A stretch of 64,000 nucleotides of DNA from Trichoplax sp. H2 (Eukaryota; Placozoa; Uniplacotomia; Trichoplacea), in assembly GCA_003344405.1 (NCBI GenBank), contig NOWV01000002.1, positions 124,001 through 188,000 of the forward strand, written 5' to 3'. The notes beneath the pieces are model-generated. The model was not told the origin of the DNA, did no database searches, and worked only from the letters and a program-made list of their open reading frames with translations. Of the stretch, positions 22,101 to 37,600 are shown piece by piece. The translations under genes and the position numbers were made by a program. Each line of letters starts with the position of its first letter. Positions within the stretch are counted from its first letter, which is position 1.

Positions 22101-23726
22101 TCATTATTCGTAGGTTGGAATAATCACTTTATGAACTCTTGCTAAAACGGAGACAATAAAGTGTATAAGGCAAATTTCTATCTAAGCATATTTTTCAGTA
22201 CCTCTATTAGTTGGCAGATGACAAATAAAGTAACAGTTAGACGAGTAGTGATCGATAAATGAGCAATTATTACTACCATAAACATTCACATTCTTGATTG
22301 AGATACTCCAGAAAATCAGCTAAGAATAAATTGGCACCAGTGAATCCAAGCTTTGACATAATCTGCATATTCAAAAAGTTTTTCTTTAATCATGGCGTTA
22401 AACTTTTTTCTACTTGGTCCATCAGTACGCCTATTTTATGTGCATGACTGCATCATTGTAGTAGGAATATAATTCACTTATTCTCAATCTGACCATAATT
22501 TTCCCTTTTACTAGGATAGAACAAAGTAAATATTACATTATTATCTAATTTCTCTGTGCGTAAGGTTCTGTCAATATTCTGTTCATATCGAAAACACAGA
22601 AACTTTCAGACCACTGATCTATTTAATAAAACTAATAGTGGCTCTTGACGTAACCATCATGTAGCTATACCGCAAATGTATAGCTTATTACTATCCAAAC
22701 AATTTCTTATTACTACTGAATTGCCAATGGATCAAAATTTTACAGCTTTTCGATTGTTACCTTAGCTTATCAGCTAGAGTATATAGGATGAAAAATTATT
22801 AATTGTGAAATTGATAATACTACTTTATCTGCGCTGCGGTCTGTCGATATAGTAGTAATGCTAGAGTAGATTGACTAGCAGCTAAGCTCATTTTCATGGC
22901 GTTTTTCCTACCTCATTTATGAGAACCTTGAAGTCATTAAAATCTAAGTAAATTTACGTTCAGTTTTGCAGTAATGATTTATATAATATCTTATAAAGCA
23001 ATTAGCATGGAAAAATACCCTTCTATATTATGTTAACTTAATAGTTATTCACAGTTATCATACTTAATCTACTGATAGGCGTAGCAATTATTATTTAATA
23101 TTAGCTTTATGAAAAGCAAATTATTTCTTGCTTGATTTCGTTTTAGTCTCAATTATTGATTCTTTAAACACTGCGAATATTTCAGAAAAAGCTTATTTGT
23201 ATTCTATAAACTATATGAGGTAAGAATATAACTTAAAATAAAGCCAATTATTTCCAGACGATATCTATATTTGCCATCAAATAAGTGTAAGGGTGAATTA
23301 GAAGTAGCCAACAAATAAAATAATGTAAATAAGAGAGTTTATTCTTATGATACATAGTTGAAGTATTATTATTTTTGTCATTTTCCACAGCTGATCAATT
23401 ATGAAATGGTCATAATGGTAAACTAGAATAAAGAGTCCGAGCAGGGAAATAGAAATATTATTATTTCTACTATATCAACTGTGATAAACATAAAATGGAT
23501 ACGTAGCAGTTGCGCCGCATTTTTTATACAATTGAAAAAAACTCTTATCGAGTATCCTCTATCCATTTGATTATATTCCGAGTTTGCCGCAATTGTACTC
23601 AATATCAATTAAAATATTGAATTACTTCCTGGGAATTTACTTTATTTTACCAGAGGCATTGTAGTAAGTAAAAAGAGAACGATGCAAGAAATTAAATTGC
23701 TCAAAATAAGAACATTGATCTGTGCA

Positions 23727-23743
23727 TAATATATATATATATA
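23727..23743. repeat. AT dinucleotide microsatellite
   Basis: Run of about eight TA/AT units. Similar short runs occur near 17814 and 24497. Confidence 0.75.
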
Positions 23744-23760
23744 CATATTTGTCATGCTAA

Positions 23761-23925
23761 CGGCTTTCAAAAATAATTCTCTAAGAATCATGTTACATCC
23801 AATCGGAGTAGGAATGCAGAGAGTAAAAAGTTGTTGAGCACGGCACATTAAAAAAATTATTATACTTGAGAATCAGGTTACATCCTGTTTGAGTTGGAAT
23901 ACAAGAGATAGAAATGTATTGGATA
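23761..23925. repeat. Tandem duplication, unit about 80-85 bp
   Basis: Both copies begin with CGGC (23761 and 23841). They share AAGAATCATGTTACATCC versus GAGAATCAGGTTACATCC, then GGAGTAGGAATGCAGAGA versus TGAGTTGGAATACAAGAGA. Diverged and non-coding. Confidence 0.65.
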
Positions 23926-26900
23926 ATGTATATTCAAATAACTTTTGTTATTAAATCTGAAAAATTATTCACATATCTTTCCTTATACGTAAGATAAAAT
24001 TAATTAATAATAAATAAAAATAATTTGTTTTTCGTAGACATAATGCAGCAATTTGTCAATTAAACAGGAATTTCTAATTTTATCAATATTACATTCCTTC
24101 CTCATTCCTCTTTTATTTTTTATTAAGAATAACAATTGATATTTCGGCATTGCTTATGTAATTAATTTAGTTGAATTAAGTAGAGTTTGCTATCCACATT
24201 TACTAGTTTTACTGATCAGACAGTAAAATCTATATCTCTTATGGGTATTGACGGCCATTAAAATGATTACAGCTGTGAAATAAATCAGGCAATTTCATAT
24301 TTACTAGATATGTGATCTATGTATGTAAGACTTTATTTTATCGGAATGAAATTATAAATTATATTTGTTATTCGAGACAACGCATTGAATAAACTAATTT
24401 TAATAATTGCTAAGTCGACTATTTTAATCAAACTACCTTTCAACTAACTACCAATGTTATCCCATCTTTGTAGTAAATGCTGATGTTTTAATCATTTATA
24501 TATATATTTATTGCTGCCTTAGGTATTTTGCAATAACTTAACCGATACTGTTAACATTGAACGATTACGATACTTTTCGATCAGATTTTAAAATGCAGAC
24601 CAGACGAAACAATTATGTATCTGCATAACTTTACAGTTGTCAATCTAACTCGCTAATTTTATATCTGGTTAGCAATACTTCAGAATCTCATCTTTCAGAC
24701 AGACTTATTTCAAAACTTGCTATGCAAGGAGGATTGCCCTAAAATAAAATAAAATACAAGCATACAATTGCCTGCATGCAAACTCCAGGGATTTAGCACC
24801 TTTTTTCCGAAATAGACTGTTAACATGTTTTCAAGTATATAAATATTAGTTCTATAATATCATTGGCAGAAGCAATAAATCACATTTAAATAGGCATACC
24901 TTTTAGTGATGTAAATTTAAGAAACTGTTTATATAAAATGTTAACTAATACATAATGCTTTCCTAAGCTAATATAAATGATGAATAATATTAATCATAAA
25001 CAAGCCTAATGGAATTCAGCTTTGATGTTCATCACTAGTGAAAATGTTGAAATAGAAATACTTAGGCATATGCTACTGTCCTGATCCAAAATAATCACAT
25101 AAAATTTAGTTAAGCATCGTATTGATAAAACCGTGAGTGTAGTTGTAAGTAATTTATTTTATAACATATATAGATTTCTGTAGAATTTTCTCTTAGTGAT
25201 TCAGCTACTGAAAATGATTAGTCTACTCTTTTCAAGAATTAGGTTTTATATCTTGAGTTTTTGCTTAAAGACTGCATTTTTAGTAATTCAATTCATAGGT
25301 ATAGATGGCTTTCTCATTCAAATGAATCATGTTAAGGCGGTGCATCATGACAAATATTCCATCAATTATTTAGCATAAAATGTGATCGTCTAGTAATTGT
25401 AAAAATTATTATATCAATGAATTATTTTAGTTATACTGGACGTTTTCCCGACATCTAGACTTTTTATGGCCAATCTGTTCTAGCTGATTATCTAATATAT
25501 AATCAATTCATCATATAATGCAACCATTGCCTTTGTTTGAAAACGAAATAATCATCAATTCCGCTAAGACAGTTTGATCGCCCATTACTACATGTACTCA
25601 AAAAATTTATCGGAATTTGAAACCTGACCGTCATAATCAAGAACCTACAATACGCTTGACAAGATTGATTACCGCATAATAATATCATCGATATTTCTAT
25701 ACAGTATATTCTACCTGATAATTAAAATCAGTTTTCTATCGTGATGCAACATTTACAAATTGTATATAATTCCTTAAAATATACGGTAAATAATTTCGAG
25801 TAATAAATAAAACTTGCAATACTGAAAAAATAGTCCTATAATGAAACAACTGAATAAATTATAATTTAAGGAAACAGAATCTGATCAATCTCATGAAAAA
25901 TCAAAAGTATCAAATATCAATCTCTATTTATCACGAATAGTCCAACGCCCTGGTAAATACAACAAAACATGTGTAAAATAATTTGTTATAGTTCTTAATA
26001 TCAAGCGTAAGGTATTACGAACCAAATTTTAAATCATAGCATTATCATATAATGACAAGATTTTTATTATTTAGCATATTGTTATCAAAACTTCGATATC
26101 GAAAGTTTCTGAAAAATAGTTTTGTCATGTCAAATATACAATCAATAGCCGTTGTTATATGGTGAGAATGAGATTAATAAACCTAAATTTTGCAAAATTT
26201 TTTCTCTAGTTTAATTTTTATGGATTTTCCCAGTCGCAATGAAACAGAAATAATTAGATGGTAAATGCCAGCATAAATAAATTTTCATTGTTTTAGTGAG
26301 TTACTTTTCTATCGTGAAATACAGATCTATAACTAGTTAGACCTTGCATCTTCTATTAAATCACATGTAATACGAATAACACGTATAGAGAAATTTGACA
26401 AATCGAGTTATTAATAGATCTACATCTTGAAGAGCAGGGCATGAATAGCTGGTAGCCTCTGATTTTATCCCAACTTTATGATCAATTAGAAATACTGTTC
26501 ATCTTAAGAAGCAATTTAGAATCGTGCATTTAAATTTTAATTTTAATTTAATGCTATAAAATAAGTACCCGTAATATACATATTAATTCAAAGTATAGAT
26601 TCAGATGGAACCTCATAGCATTTGAAAATTATGAAAAATGTTGATCGAATGTAAATATTAATCCTAATTAAATGATTATTTTACCAAATTGAACTACAGA
26701 TCAGTGGATCATTTTTATATTTAAACTATAGGTCATGCCACAACGCGTAATGTTGATTTAAAATTTGGAAAATGTTTAGACATATGTAAGTGCTGTGGTA
26801 TGTGCAAAGCATATTTTCAATAAATATGTTCAAAAATTCCTTACTCCTTGTACGGAGCAGTTAGAATACTTGTAATTTCAGCGATCCAATGTAATACAAT

Positions 26901-28349
26901 CATACAAGATGATATGATTAGTGTTACTACGGCTGTGTAACAACTAATAGAATTCCAGAAATAGATTTATTTATTTGAGATTCTTTTAGACTCTGTGAAT
27001 TATGGATGAAATATTTGAAAATAGTAGCGGCTAAACCGCAAGTTGCACTTGTTTGTTAATGTTGTCATTCATTCGTACGGTATTTCTCATGTGGATTCTT
27101 GCGTTGTAGAACATTCTTAAATTTCGATTTTTATCCTTTACTACGATAGAATAAATCAAATTAATTAAATAATAATAATGTAGATTTATTTAGTCATGTA
27201 TTTTACAGAATATGCTACAGTCGGAGGAAAATAGCAAGAGTATTAAGCGACTGAAGTTATTGTAGAGTTCAATGAAGGTTAGTACTTATTTACTTTGTCA
27301 TTTAACCCTAACAGTAATCTTTTTTGTTAATATAAACAGAGCATTTTTAATTCCTTCAATGAGAATGTCCTCCTAGTAATATTACATATTATTCAGATTA
27401 ATTGATTTTAGTATTGTTAATAAAACGGAAATTATGGAATAGCATTGAAAAGATTTTGCTATTTATCTGCAAAAATTAATTTACTTACTTTATGTGCATA
27501 TAGAAATATCCGGCAATAGAAATTTGATTGAAATATTCTTTCCCAGAATTGTGATGCTTGTATTGTATGAGTGTAATATTATTCTTATAAATCTGATGAA
27601 AAGAAGCGGAATACAATATCATTTTGGTCTAATGCTTTCTAAATCGAATGCCAATTAATTACTGGCTATGAGTTAATCATTTCAATGGAAAACTTTTAAC
27701 TGATAGAGTTGGTTGAAGGTGTTTTTAATTTATCAAGTTATCCTTGACTAACATGTCTTCATATTGGATATCTTTCTTGTCGAGTATATATTTTTCGATT
27801 CATTCTATCCACTATCGTGAGCTATAACTACATTATCTATACAACGTTAGCCAAGATCGGAAAATAATAAATTATTTATGAAATAAGGAGTGACAGATAT
27901 ATATTTATAATATGTTCAACAGATTTAAATTAAATAATTGCTTGTGTTGATGGGCACATATCGGTGCTACATCACTTCGACATAGTTTGCATCATGATTA
28001 ATTTATAAAAGCATTTTGGAGGCAAAAGAATAGCAATGACAATTCAATAATCGATTAGCTGGCATTAACTCTCATTGACGTCTGAATGACAAATATTCAA
28101 CATGTAATCTGAGTCACGCCATTTATAAGCATATATTACAAAATAGAAATATTGGACAATTCTATTTTGTAAATCTTTATTATAAGCTAGTTGTTTATTG
28201 AAGAACAATACAGCGCAGGAAAATATTAATTTATAGTCGTTTAATTTATTGTCTTGAGGTAGAAAATTGGGTTAGAAGTAAAATATGGACTTTGTCACAT
28301 TAGAATATCTAGTTGCAGGAAGCTTACTACAACAGTATCTTCTTCTTCC

Positions 28350-28368
28350 TTTCTACCTTAGGTAGAAA
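28350..28368. repeat. Palindrome with 9-bp arms and one-base centre
   Basis: TTTCTACCT, a central T, then AGGTAGAAA. It lies just upstream of a 92-codon ORF (28531-28809) that I do not accept as a gene. Confidence 0.5.
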
Positions 28369-30277
28369 TAGAAATGAAAGAGTAATAGCGCTATCGATTC
28401 TAATTATTTTTTATTTGGTTTCTAAATCAAAGAAACTGTAGGTTACCATGTGAGTAATCGAATTTAGAAATGATAAATTTATCGATACTACACATGATTA
28501 GCGTTTTCATATGGTTACCCTGTTGGCTAGATGGATGAAGGCAAATTGGAAAATGTAAAACCAGCCATTGGCTATGAAAATTTTCTTAAGAATAAGAATA
28601 AGAATGCAGCGTTATTAATTACTGTAAAATATGTTCTTTTTCCAAGGACTTTATCATCATTTCAATCAAACAGCTTGTCTAATTTAGACAATAAACTACG
28701 GTATATAATCAAAGTTCAAGGCGAGATTTTTGTCATGGATTCCGTTGGCTCGAATTCAAAAATGATTAAAATCATTTTATTTCCAAACTCCTTTGTTACT
28801 TCCGCATAGTATTATACAATTGAACTGACCATAGAATAAAATAAGAATGGTTATATTCAAGGCTTTAACAAAATCGTCTATTATTACATTTCGTTTCTAA
28901 ATAAGACTAAAGTAATTATACACGGCAGATTACTAATTCTAGCCTTGCCCCCCCAAAAAAGGAAATAAAAAAATTATGTATACCCTTTCTTGACTTTTCT
29001 CTATTGATTTCTTTACGCATACAGTAGTAAGATCGATTTTCTTTTTCCATTGAGTTGGAAAGACTCTACTACACTCCCAGTGGATTGTAGTCAATTACAA
29101 AATTGACGATATAGGATGATATAAACCACTAGAATAGTTCCCCATCGATGGCCAAATCATGATTATTTATTTAGCTTAACGAATTGTACTCTACTCTACT
29201 GTACTCTATATGTAAAGAGTTGTAGTCTTGAAAATCAATCTACAATACGGCAGTGAAACATTATTCAAAGGTGATGGGACAATTTTAGCCATAATACATT
29301 ATTAACAACTTACAGTGGTCATTCTATTGGAGATTTCAGTTCAATTCTTCACTAAATGGATTGATATTAACGGCAGTATTAAAGTTTTAATTAGTTATTA
29401 TTATAGCTTACAGTATGCTACCTTATTTCTATTGTTTGTCATCATATTATTCTATCCTAGTATAAATTGTGATGTATAAATAACATTCGCTACCTATAGG
29501 AATTTATATACCGCATTCCAAAATTGTATTCTAATTATGTAGTTCATGGACTTGTTTACATTCTGCAGGTAGAAACATCTTGATAGACAAAAGTGTATTC
29601 TAGAAACATTCTAGTTAACAAAAGCATGTTGTTAAAAGTGAACTCGTGAGGAACGTATATATTCTGCTGGTCTGTGATTACTGTCATTAGAGCCAACTGG
29701 TTGTTTACATATTCAGCTACAAATTATTGTAATCCACAGTGTACAAATCAATTCAAAATTACATCATTGGACAACTAGTACTTATAGGCGAGAAATAGTT
29801 TCGAGAGAGAAAAGAAAAGATTGATAGATTCAAGAAGAAGGAAGATCAAATCGAGTAAGTAAGAGATTTACGTTGATATTCATGAAACCGATTGAATTTG
29901 AAGGCGATTTTGGATTGCCGTTTTACATAGTTGATTTTCTTTCAGTCGGTACTGAACTATTTCTGTCTACAAGTGATATGTGCAACTATGGATCTCTCCA
30001 ATTATTTCTTACTTGATCCCGTAATTTTTTTTTCATCTACCTACTCTCATCTAACGGCAAACATTGTCTATCTACCGTAGAAATTCAAGTTGGTTTGCAA
30101 CAGTAATATCAATTCGTTAATGTGATATTGGTCGCGGTGAAACCGTTTGACTTACTTCACAATGACGAAAACACTACAATCAATTAGTCTAGTAATCTGG
30201 TAAGTGCCTGGGCGTCATTTTTTCGTGCACTCCGTCGTTGTTTAGCAGAGAATCAACTTATCTTTTTTTTCTCTTTT

Positions 30278-30287
30278 CCCCCCCCCC
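30278..30287. repeat. C10 homopolymer within a pyrimidine tract
   Basis: A T8-CTCT-C10-TTCCC pyrimidine stretch, unusual in this AT-rich context. No function assigned. Confidence 0.6.
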
Positions 30288-31660
30288 TTCCCGTCTTGCT
30301 TGTAACGAGCAGACAGTCAGTCTGCGCGAAAAGGTTTATATAACAGCAGTAGCTAATCAATTTTATTGCCCTTATGGCATGATGAAGAGATTGTAAATTG
30401 AATTATTGTAATTTTCACCAGATAAAACAGCATAATATCGGTTAGTACGGTCCTATTTCTCCATTGCTTAATGATTACCGTAGAATACATGTCAAAATGA
30501 TATTCATGTTGACGAAGTTTTTTGCAGGACGAGTGATTGAAATGATAATTGTATTTATTTTTTTTCTCCTTTGCACGTCATGCTAATATCATTTTGACTT
30601 TTGAATTATATCAAAATAATAATTTGAAGAATCGTTCCGATGACATTAAGTACACATGGACAATTATAGCAGTAAACTACATTTGGCTTTGATTTCTATC
30701 TTGACATTTTTACAGTACTACAGGCCTAAATAAACATCGTTGATTAATTTGAAAATAGGTAGTAGTTATTTTTTTTATTTATGGTCTCTATTCGTGTCCA
30801 ACATGGATGTAAAATAGAGCAATTTTTTTTTTTCTTAACCAATTTTGTATCGTCGCTGCTGTTTATCGAAAATAAATACCCCCTACCTATGGATCGACAG
30901 TTTAAAATTTATTTTCAAGCTTGAATCGGGCATTTTGTTGTAGCCAGCCAGTACTTTTCTTGATGAAGAGGACAATAGAAGTGGAATTGATCATTTTTCT
31001 ACGATTATTCTTTGATTGATAAAACGATAATAATACAGTGAAAATAGTATATGCAACAACATTGGTGCCCTTTATAAACGGAACAAATCTACCATCGAGT
31101 ATAATGACAGTCCACTTGTATACTATTTTCCGAGTAATGAGTATAAAAAAAGATAAACTATCGTATTGTCTCCTCCCTGAAGAATGATTAGACGACCGAG
31201 GATTAAGGTAACGCGTATTTTAACCCTTATTTTTATCCTTTTTACCGGTATCCTATTTTAATGGCTTCTCCATCACTATGAAAATAATGATAGGAAAAAA
31301 AATTACAATTTATCCTTTGCTACATGGCTTGACCCATAATGGAACAAATCGTTGCTTTCCTTAACTTGCCTTCCCGTTGATTGTTGTTGTTGTTCATTCT
31401 ATCGTTCCAGTAAGATCACGTCACCGTATTGATCTTAACTGCAAATGGATAATATAAAAGCGATGACGTTATTTTTTTGTTCCTCGTTGGTTTTTGCTGA
31501 TATTAACTTAAATGGACAAACTGGCTGTAATTGCAAAATCAATGACTCATGTTTGAGAAGAAAGGTGATGAGATCATAGTTTTTCCAAGCAAAATGAGCG
31601 ACGTGAGCATATCTATTGGTAGCAGAAGTAACTGGAATTTTAAAAGGGTTTACACGTATG

Positions 31661-31677
31661 GCGGACAGCTTGTCCGC
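31661..31677. repeat. GC-rich short hairpin
   Basis: GCGGACA, a three-base loop GCT, then TGTCCGC: a perfect 7-bp stem with 10 of its 14 stem bases G or C, inside AT-rich DNA. Confidence 0.5.
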
Positions 31678-34600
31678 TTCGTATTCTTATCCACCGATAT
31701 TCCATTGGATTACTAAATAGATCAAATCACGAGTGGCAAGCTATTATCCTCAATAAGCAGTAGTACTGTAATTGTTATTGCTATCGCACTAGAACTGATC
31801 AATCGTACAGTATTGTGCAATCTCCTCTCCCCCAAAATTGTTTATATAGTATGATTTTGTCCTAGGGAATCAATACTTTTAATCTCATGAGCATCGTGTA
31901 TAGAATGAGAATGGAAGTAATAGGCTAATTTGATCCAAGCTAAAGAATAACTGATTAGAATAACACTTACAGCTTGAGTGAAATTGGAAACGCTTCGATT
32001 GAGAAGGCGTTTTGATTACTATTCTCAAGTCGGAATAGTAAATTGTTTCAAAAAAAATTTTCCACACTCACTCAAATGTATGGCAAAGTAGAAAATTAAA
32101 CTTCCTTAAAAGAGGGCTTTAGTTTATTATTTTTAAATTTCTATTCAATTTATCTACTGCCATCCGATGTTGATGTAACTATACAGTATACATTCTAACT
32201 CTAATACATAAAAAGCTGATAGAATACTTAAAAAAAAATTGTCATCGTTTTTCCTTGCTATTGGAGTGTTTTTCACTGTAATGGAATAGAATCGACTGGT
32301 TGAAGTTGAGATCTCGGTAAAAATATAAATACTCCACAAGATTATTTTCCGTTTACCCCCGCTTTTCAAGGGAAAATATAATGCCTAACTAGATTACTTT
32401 TTATTTACCGTGATAGTATTATTAGGGCAGACGGGAATAGAGATTTAAATGATTGAAATATCACACGGTAGAACAGTTTTGCCTTATCAGCGTGATTTCT
32501 CTTTTTGGGACTCAATATCTACGGGTTGCTTTTTCTCACCGATGTCGTGAAATTCAATTACTGATCGCATAAAAGTTTAAATTTAAGCAGACGCCAATCC
32601 AGCTGAGGTACTCTGTAACCATAATTTAATTATATACCTAATACGACAGTATCGACGATAATTAATTACTATTTTCACGTCTCGTCTTTTTGATGATTGT
32701 ACGTATTTATCCTAGCGTTCTACACATCATCGATTACGGATTACTTCGTCACGACCAAGAATAACGTTCTCGTTTAATATTCTACCGTAAAATTAAATTG
32801 TAAATTTTCAGTTAAACTACTAGGACGCACTTCTTGGTTGTATCAAATACAATTGATACTGCTTATCCTGTCTCATCTTTTTTTCATTTTATTTTGGCCC
32901 ACGGCCTAATTTAATTTACTTTACTACCGCTTTAGCTTTTCCTATTTATTACTACCGATCGACATCAATGCAAGATAGACTTGGGTTAACTACCGTGTAG
33001 CGTTGAGTAAAAAATAAAGCGGCAGCGGCGAAAAGAGAGTTTACATACAATCGGCTTCGGCCAGTGCACTTCTTTTTCGGTTACTACAGTACTTTATCGG
33101 TAGAATTCAATGACTGCATCAGTCCATCATCGGCCTTGATTACGTTTGACTCAACTGAAAGTTGATCGATGGCCATGCAATAATTACTTAGCATTAAAAT
33201 AGTATCGCATGATTGACCTATCGCATAATCAGATGCCCAGTAGGATTATAGTTATGACAAGCTTTTGTTTGCCATTGAATACAGCGTATTTACTTTAATA
33301 AATTCCTAAGTATACAATCGTTAAACTATTATTTAGACTATTACTGTAACTAGCATACCATCTATCAGCAGGTTTGATGTCAAATCAGTCGTAATTAACA
33401 GTAATGTGTCATGGTTGAAATTTGGCAAAATTTCAGCTGCATAACTGTATAAGTACGTAATATTTATAACATCATCTCAAGCTAGGAATAATATAGTTTC
33501 CAACGACATAATTATTTTTTTTCGATTTCAAATAAGATTATGTCGCACGTAAAATTATTTGTTCTCTCAATGATTGCATCAACCATATGGTGATTTATAT
33601 AATATACAATTCATCACCTATCAAACCTTCAATTCTTTGATATATAATTTAATACCAATAAACAATATTAAAACAACGGCTAATGTAATTATCTTTTAAT
33701 ATCTATGCATACGATTTCATTAGCATTTTAATAATGATTAAACTATTTACGGAATGTTTTATTTTTTTGGATCCAATTTCCTTACTACGAGCATTGGCTG
33801 GTTATTTCTTTCGATTAACTTATTTCATCTTGTCGTTGTTTTCTTCCTACTTCCTTTTAACTTTGCCTATCTGATTACTACAAGGTGATTAATCGATCGT
33901 TTTTAAGAAGGCCTCCTTGCAAATTTATCCTTAGATGCTGTAACGTGGATGGCCCAAGTGTTGATCGCCTTCAAAAGTTACTGTTAAACTTGTGTAAGTC
34001 CGTGTTTAAAATGTTACTATAAACTACAATGTAATCATTGCGTGGCAACGTTTAGCCTTGAAATAGCTTTATATCATGATATACCAGTGCAAGAAGTGAT
34101 CATGTTGTCCTAAATTTAGCCAGATAAGGAAGAAATTGGTAATTTAATCGCTTAATACATGATTATTAATTAAGGTTGATAAGAATACAAGGAAAATACT
34201 GTCTAGCGTCTAATGTACAGCATGATTGAGAACTGTTCTATCGTAGTTAATGATTTCATTGGAAGGTCAGATCAGATCGTGATATTTCAGTAATAATTAT
34301 ATAATTGATGTATCCAAGAGCAGAGGCAATATCTCTGTCGATGACAACTAGGGTGAAACAAATAGCTAGTTGATGGCCAACCCTTAATGAATTCCTATTT
34401 CTCATCTCTTCCTATGTCTATTTCCAGGAAAGGCTATTTAAAACATCTGTACTTTATTGACTATTAAGACAAAGATCGCCATGTAAGCATCCTATTAGTA
34501 ATCCATTCACAAGGACACTGTGGTTCATGAATAATTCCAAGTAGATATTTAGTCTTGTTTCCGTGATTGTATAAATTTTACTCTATCTGTCCCACTGCAT

Positions 34601-37600
34601 AACAACAACATAATCTATTCGCCATCTTTCTCTATCACAGTAAACTAGCAATCAAACGACTTGTCAGCATTTTGAAATGCTTCGCTGCCGTATTGTTTAT
34701 TGTCCACCATTATTGTACTCATTGCATCAGGGAGTAACATAATTTCACGGGTGTATCGTAATGTAAGCAAGAGTTCAGTAGGAATGATTAATTATTACAA
34801 CAATGACAAAATTTATTTATAGACATTTAGAAAGCATCAAACTTTTATAGGCTGCTGGAACGTCTATACGCGTAGAATCCACTCAAGATGTCGTATCATG
34901 GCATAACGCTTGAGCGACTAGTTGGAAGAGTTCATGCTTTTAGATCTTTGAATGTGCTGCTATACAGTATTATCAAGGCCAGATTATAGAATGATTGTTG
35001 AACAGCTAGTTTTTGACTGTATTTCACGTTGAGAATTAAACTAAACTTTCGTTCATGCCTACGAGTATACTATATACGTTATTCTTCATCATTGTAATAG
35101 CAATTACATTTGCCAAATATAGTACAGCCTCTTAATAATAACTATAACTTTATTATTAAGCTATCTTCAATTTCTTTCTATGACGCAATGAAATGTACAA
35201 GGGGAGATAATTTTGCTATTGAGATCAAGTCCTAATCTCACTTGTTTCCGAGATTAACTCCTTTGATCATGAATTAATGAATTCAAATAGGTATTTGGTT
35301 AGAAGGGATTAAGGGCCAGTTGGGTTGATTCGTAAATTAATTAATTTTCACCTATTCTACTTTAATAATTTTGATATTATAGTGTCTATTTACTTATGAT
35401 GATAAGAATCTTTTATTAATTATTTATACTATCTTTAGTAACCTGAAATTTAATGTTTATTTCCTATGTTGAATCAGTGCCCTCAATGTAGATGTGCGCG
35501 GCTAGTACCAATAGTAGTAAATAGTCATTAAAATTACAATGCGCGGTGATGATGAACAGTCAAATTCATTACAATCTTGCCGATATCTAGTAACCGCTAA
35601 CATGAAAGGAATCTCGTATTGTACCTTCGTTTTAAAAATGGCGATAGGAACATGATGACATTGCAGCAGTGTTCATGAACTTGATGTATCCATTTGTTGT
35701 ACTACGAGTATAAAGAAGTAGCGCACCTATTTAATGCTTTTTATCTCTACGTTTCGCCTACTCTACGCGTATATTAGAAACTCAATGCGACAGTGGCACA
35801 GCTGCCATAACAAGGTATTGATTGATTGGTAGAACTATCTCTAGTTATATTCTTTCTCGGTTTTACTCTACAGTACAGTACTACTATTTGGCATTTAGCC
35901 AGAGATAAATTACCTTATAGTTGTAGCTAATAAGCATGCATCTCCCTATTGATGAACATAGTGTGGCGTAGTACCTTTATGCGTACAGTTGTAAAACTGT
36001 AAAATTCCTCTTGAATGAAATTTCTTACTGAATAGATGCTCTGCAATTTTTCCTCTCTTGACCACCGTTGTTGTTCCTTTGATCCGTAGTTTCTTATACC
36101 GTACTACAGCGATTTCACTACCTCATCCTTACCTACTTGCCGGATTACTGTCATAGCTTTCGATTTTTTTATAAAGGAATGTAGTCAATTGACTCGTAAA
36201 AAAATTTAATTTACTGATTAATTCAATTAATCCGTTCATAATTACATATCTTCCAAGTTGTAGAAAGTCAGCGTAGCATTCGTATTTCGAAACTGAAACG
36301 AATACAGTCATAGCAACATGGAGCCTTTTATTTCATACGGTTAATACTGTAGACACAACAGATTGATCATACTGTCCAGGCAGTAATCCTACCACTCTTT
36401 GTACAACATTTTGCTGTGCAGTATTCATTAATTATTGACCGCAATCAAAGATTTAAGAATTCCAGTGCATCAACAATAACGGTAATCAATACTATACTAC
36501 TACTAATAATACTGTACGGCTGTGGAGCTTGGGTAAAGTAGTTTGCAATATTGTTTCATGATTTGATGAAATTAAAAAAAAATACGAGTAAAAAGGCTCC
36601 ACTCGTTGATCTAATTAAAAACTGAAAGAATGCAATATCTCGGATATTTTAACAACAAACTGACAGGAAATGAACACGTGGATATAAAGTTTGACTAATA
36701 GGAAAAAATTTGTTTTACAAATTGAGGTTACAAATTCTTTCCTGATGGAAATATTTCGGATATTCCTGACTGATTGAATTGATTGATTCATGAATTAATA
36801 GCGAATACTAGTTGTATCGTTGAATTGGGCTAAATTACTAGCGTATGCATCACTCTTGTACTGTACACTAGAAATAACTCCACTTTGGTGTGTCTCCTAG
36901 CTTATCGGAGATGGCGACACTGGCAGACTTTGCATAAAAGCCAATTGTGTTCATGTTCCAGATAAGTCACTAATCTTCATTAACCGTTACATTGCTGTTC
37001 TATTTGCAGGCATACGTACTGTACTTTCTTATTGCTGATGGAATGGAATGTCTTGGTTCGCGCCAGTATTTTATCGTTGGATAAAAGAATGCAATAATCT
37101 CTTGGAAAATTGATATTTTTATACGCCCTTTTATTGTCTTTCAACTACCTACTGTATGTCCAGTTAATCTATCTAAATCTGGTATAGAGTACAAATTGAA
37201 TCTTGCCTGCATTAAAAGCAAGTTACTACTAATCTTTATCCGTTATCTATCGTCTGGGATACAACATTTTGACGCCCCTAATCATCGACTACAGTTTTTG
37301 CACAGTACCTCATTGGAATTATATTGGATTGTCCAACAATAGCCACTACACTACAGTATCTGGAAAGATCTTGCTATATAATCTGTGCAATCGTTACAAC
37401 ACCAATAATCCAGAATTCAAAAGATCGCGACAAGTCGAAAGATTTTCATAATAAATTTTATCCAACAAATCGAAGGGATAATTACCATTGTTTATCGACG
37501 TTGTCCACTTTTCCAGCTGCTTAACGAATAAACTAAGCCAAGACAGTTGAAGCTTCTGCAATAATCATCGATTGTAAGGTACGAGCTAGAAGGTAAAGGA

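Larger units (their letters stand above)
11243..29500. other. Gene-poor AT-rich interval, FoxC-proximal part
   Basis: I see no coding exon, tRNA or rRNA here. ORFs are short (60-92 codons), show no recognisable domain and have no plausible splice partners. What is visible: local tandem duplications (15502, 23761), hairpin-forming inverted repeats (17891, 19091, 28350) and AT dinucleotide runs at 17814 and 23727. It sits directly 5' of the FoxC-like gene, so promoter and enhancers of that gene are expected here (inference). Confidence 0.6.

Noticed and set aside
28531-28809. 92-codon ORF in the gene-free interval
   Set aside because: No domain, no neighbouring exons; composition like the surrounding AT-rich DNA.
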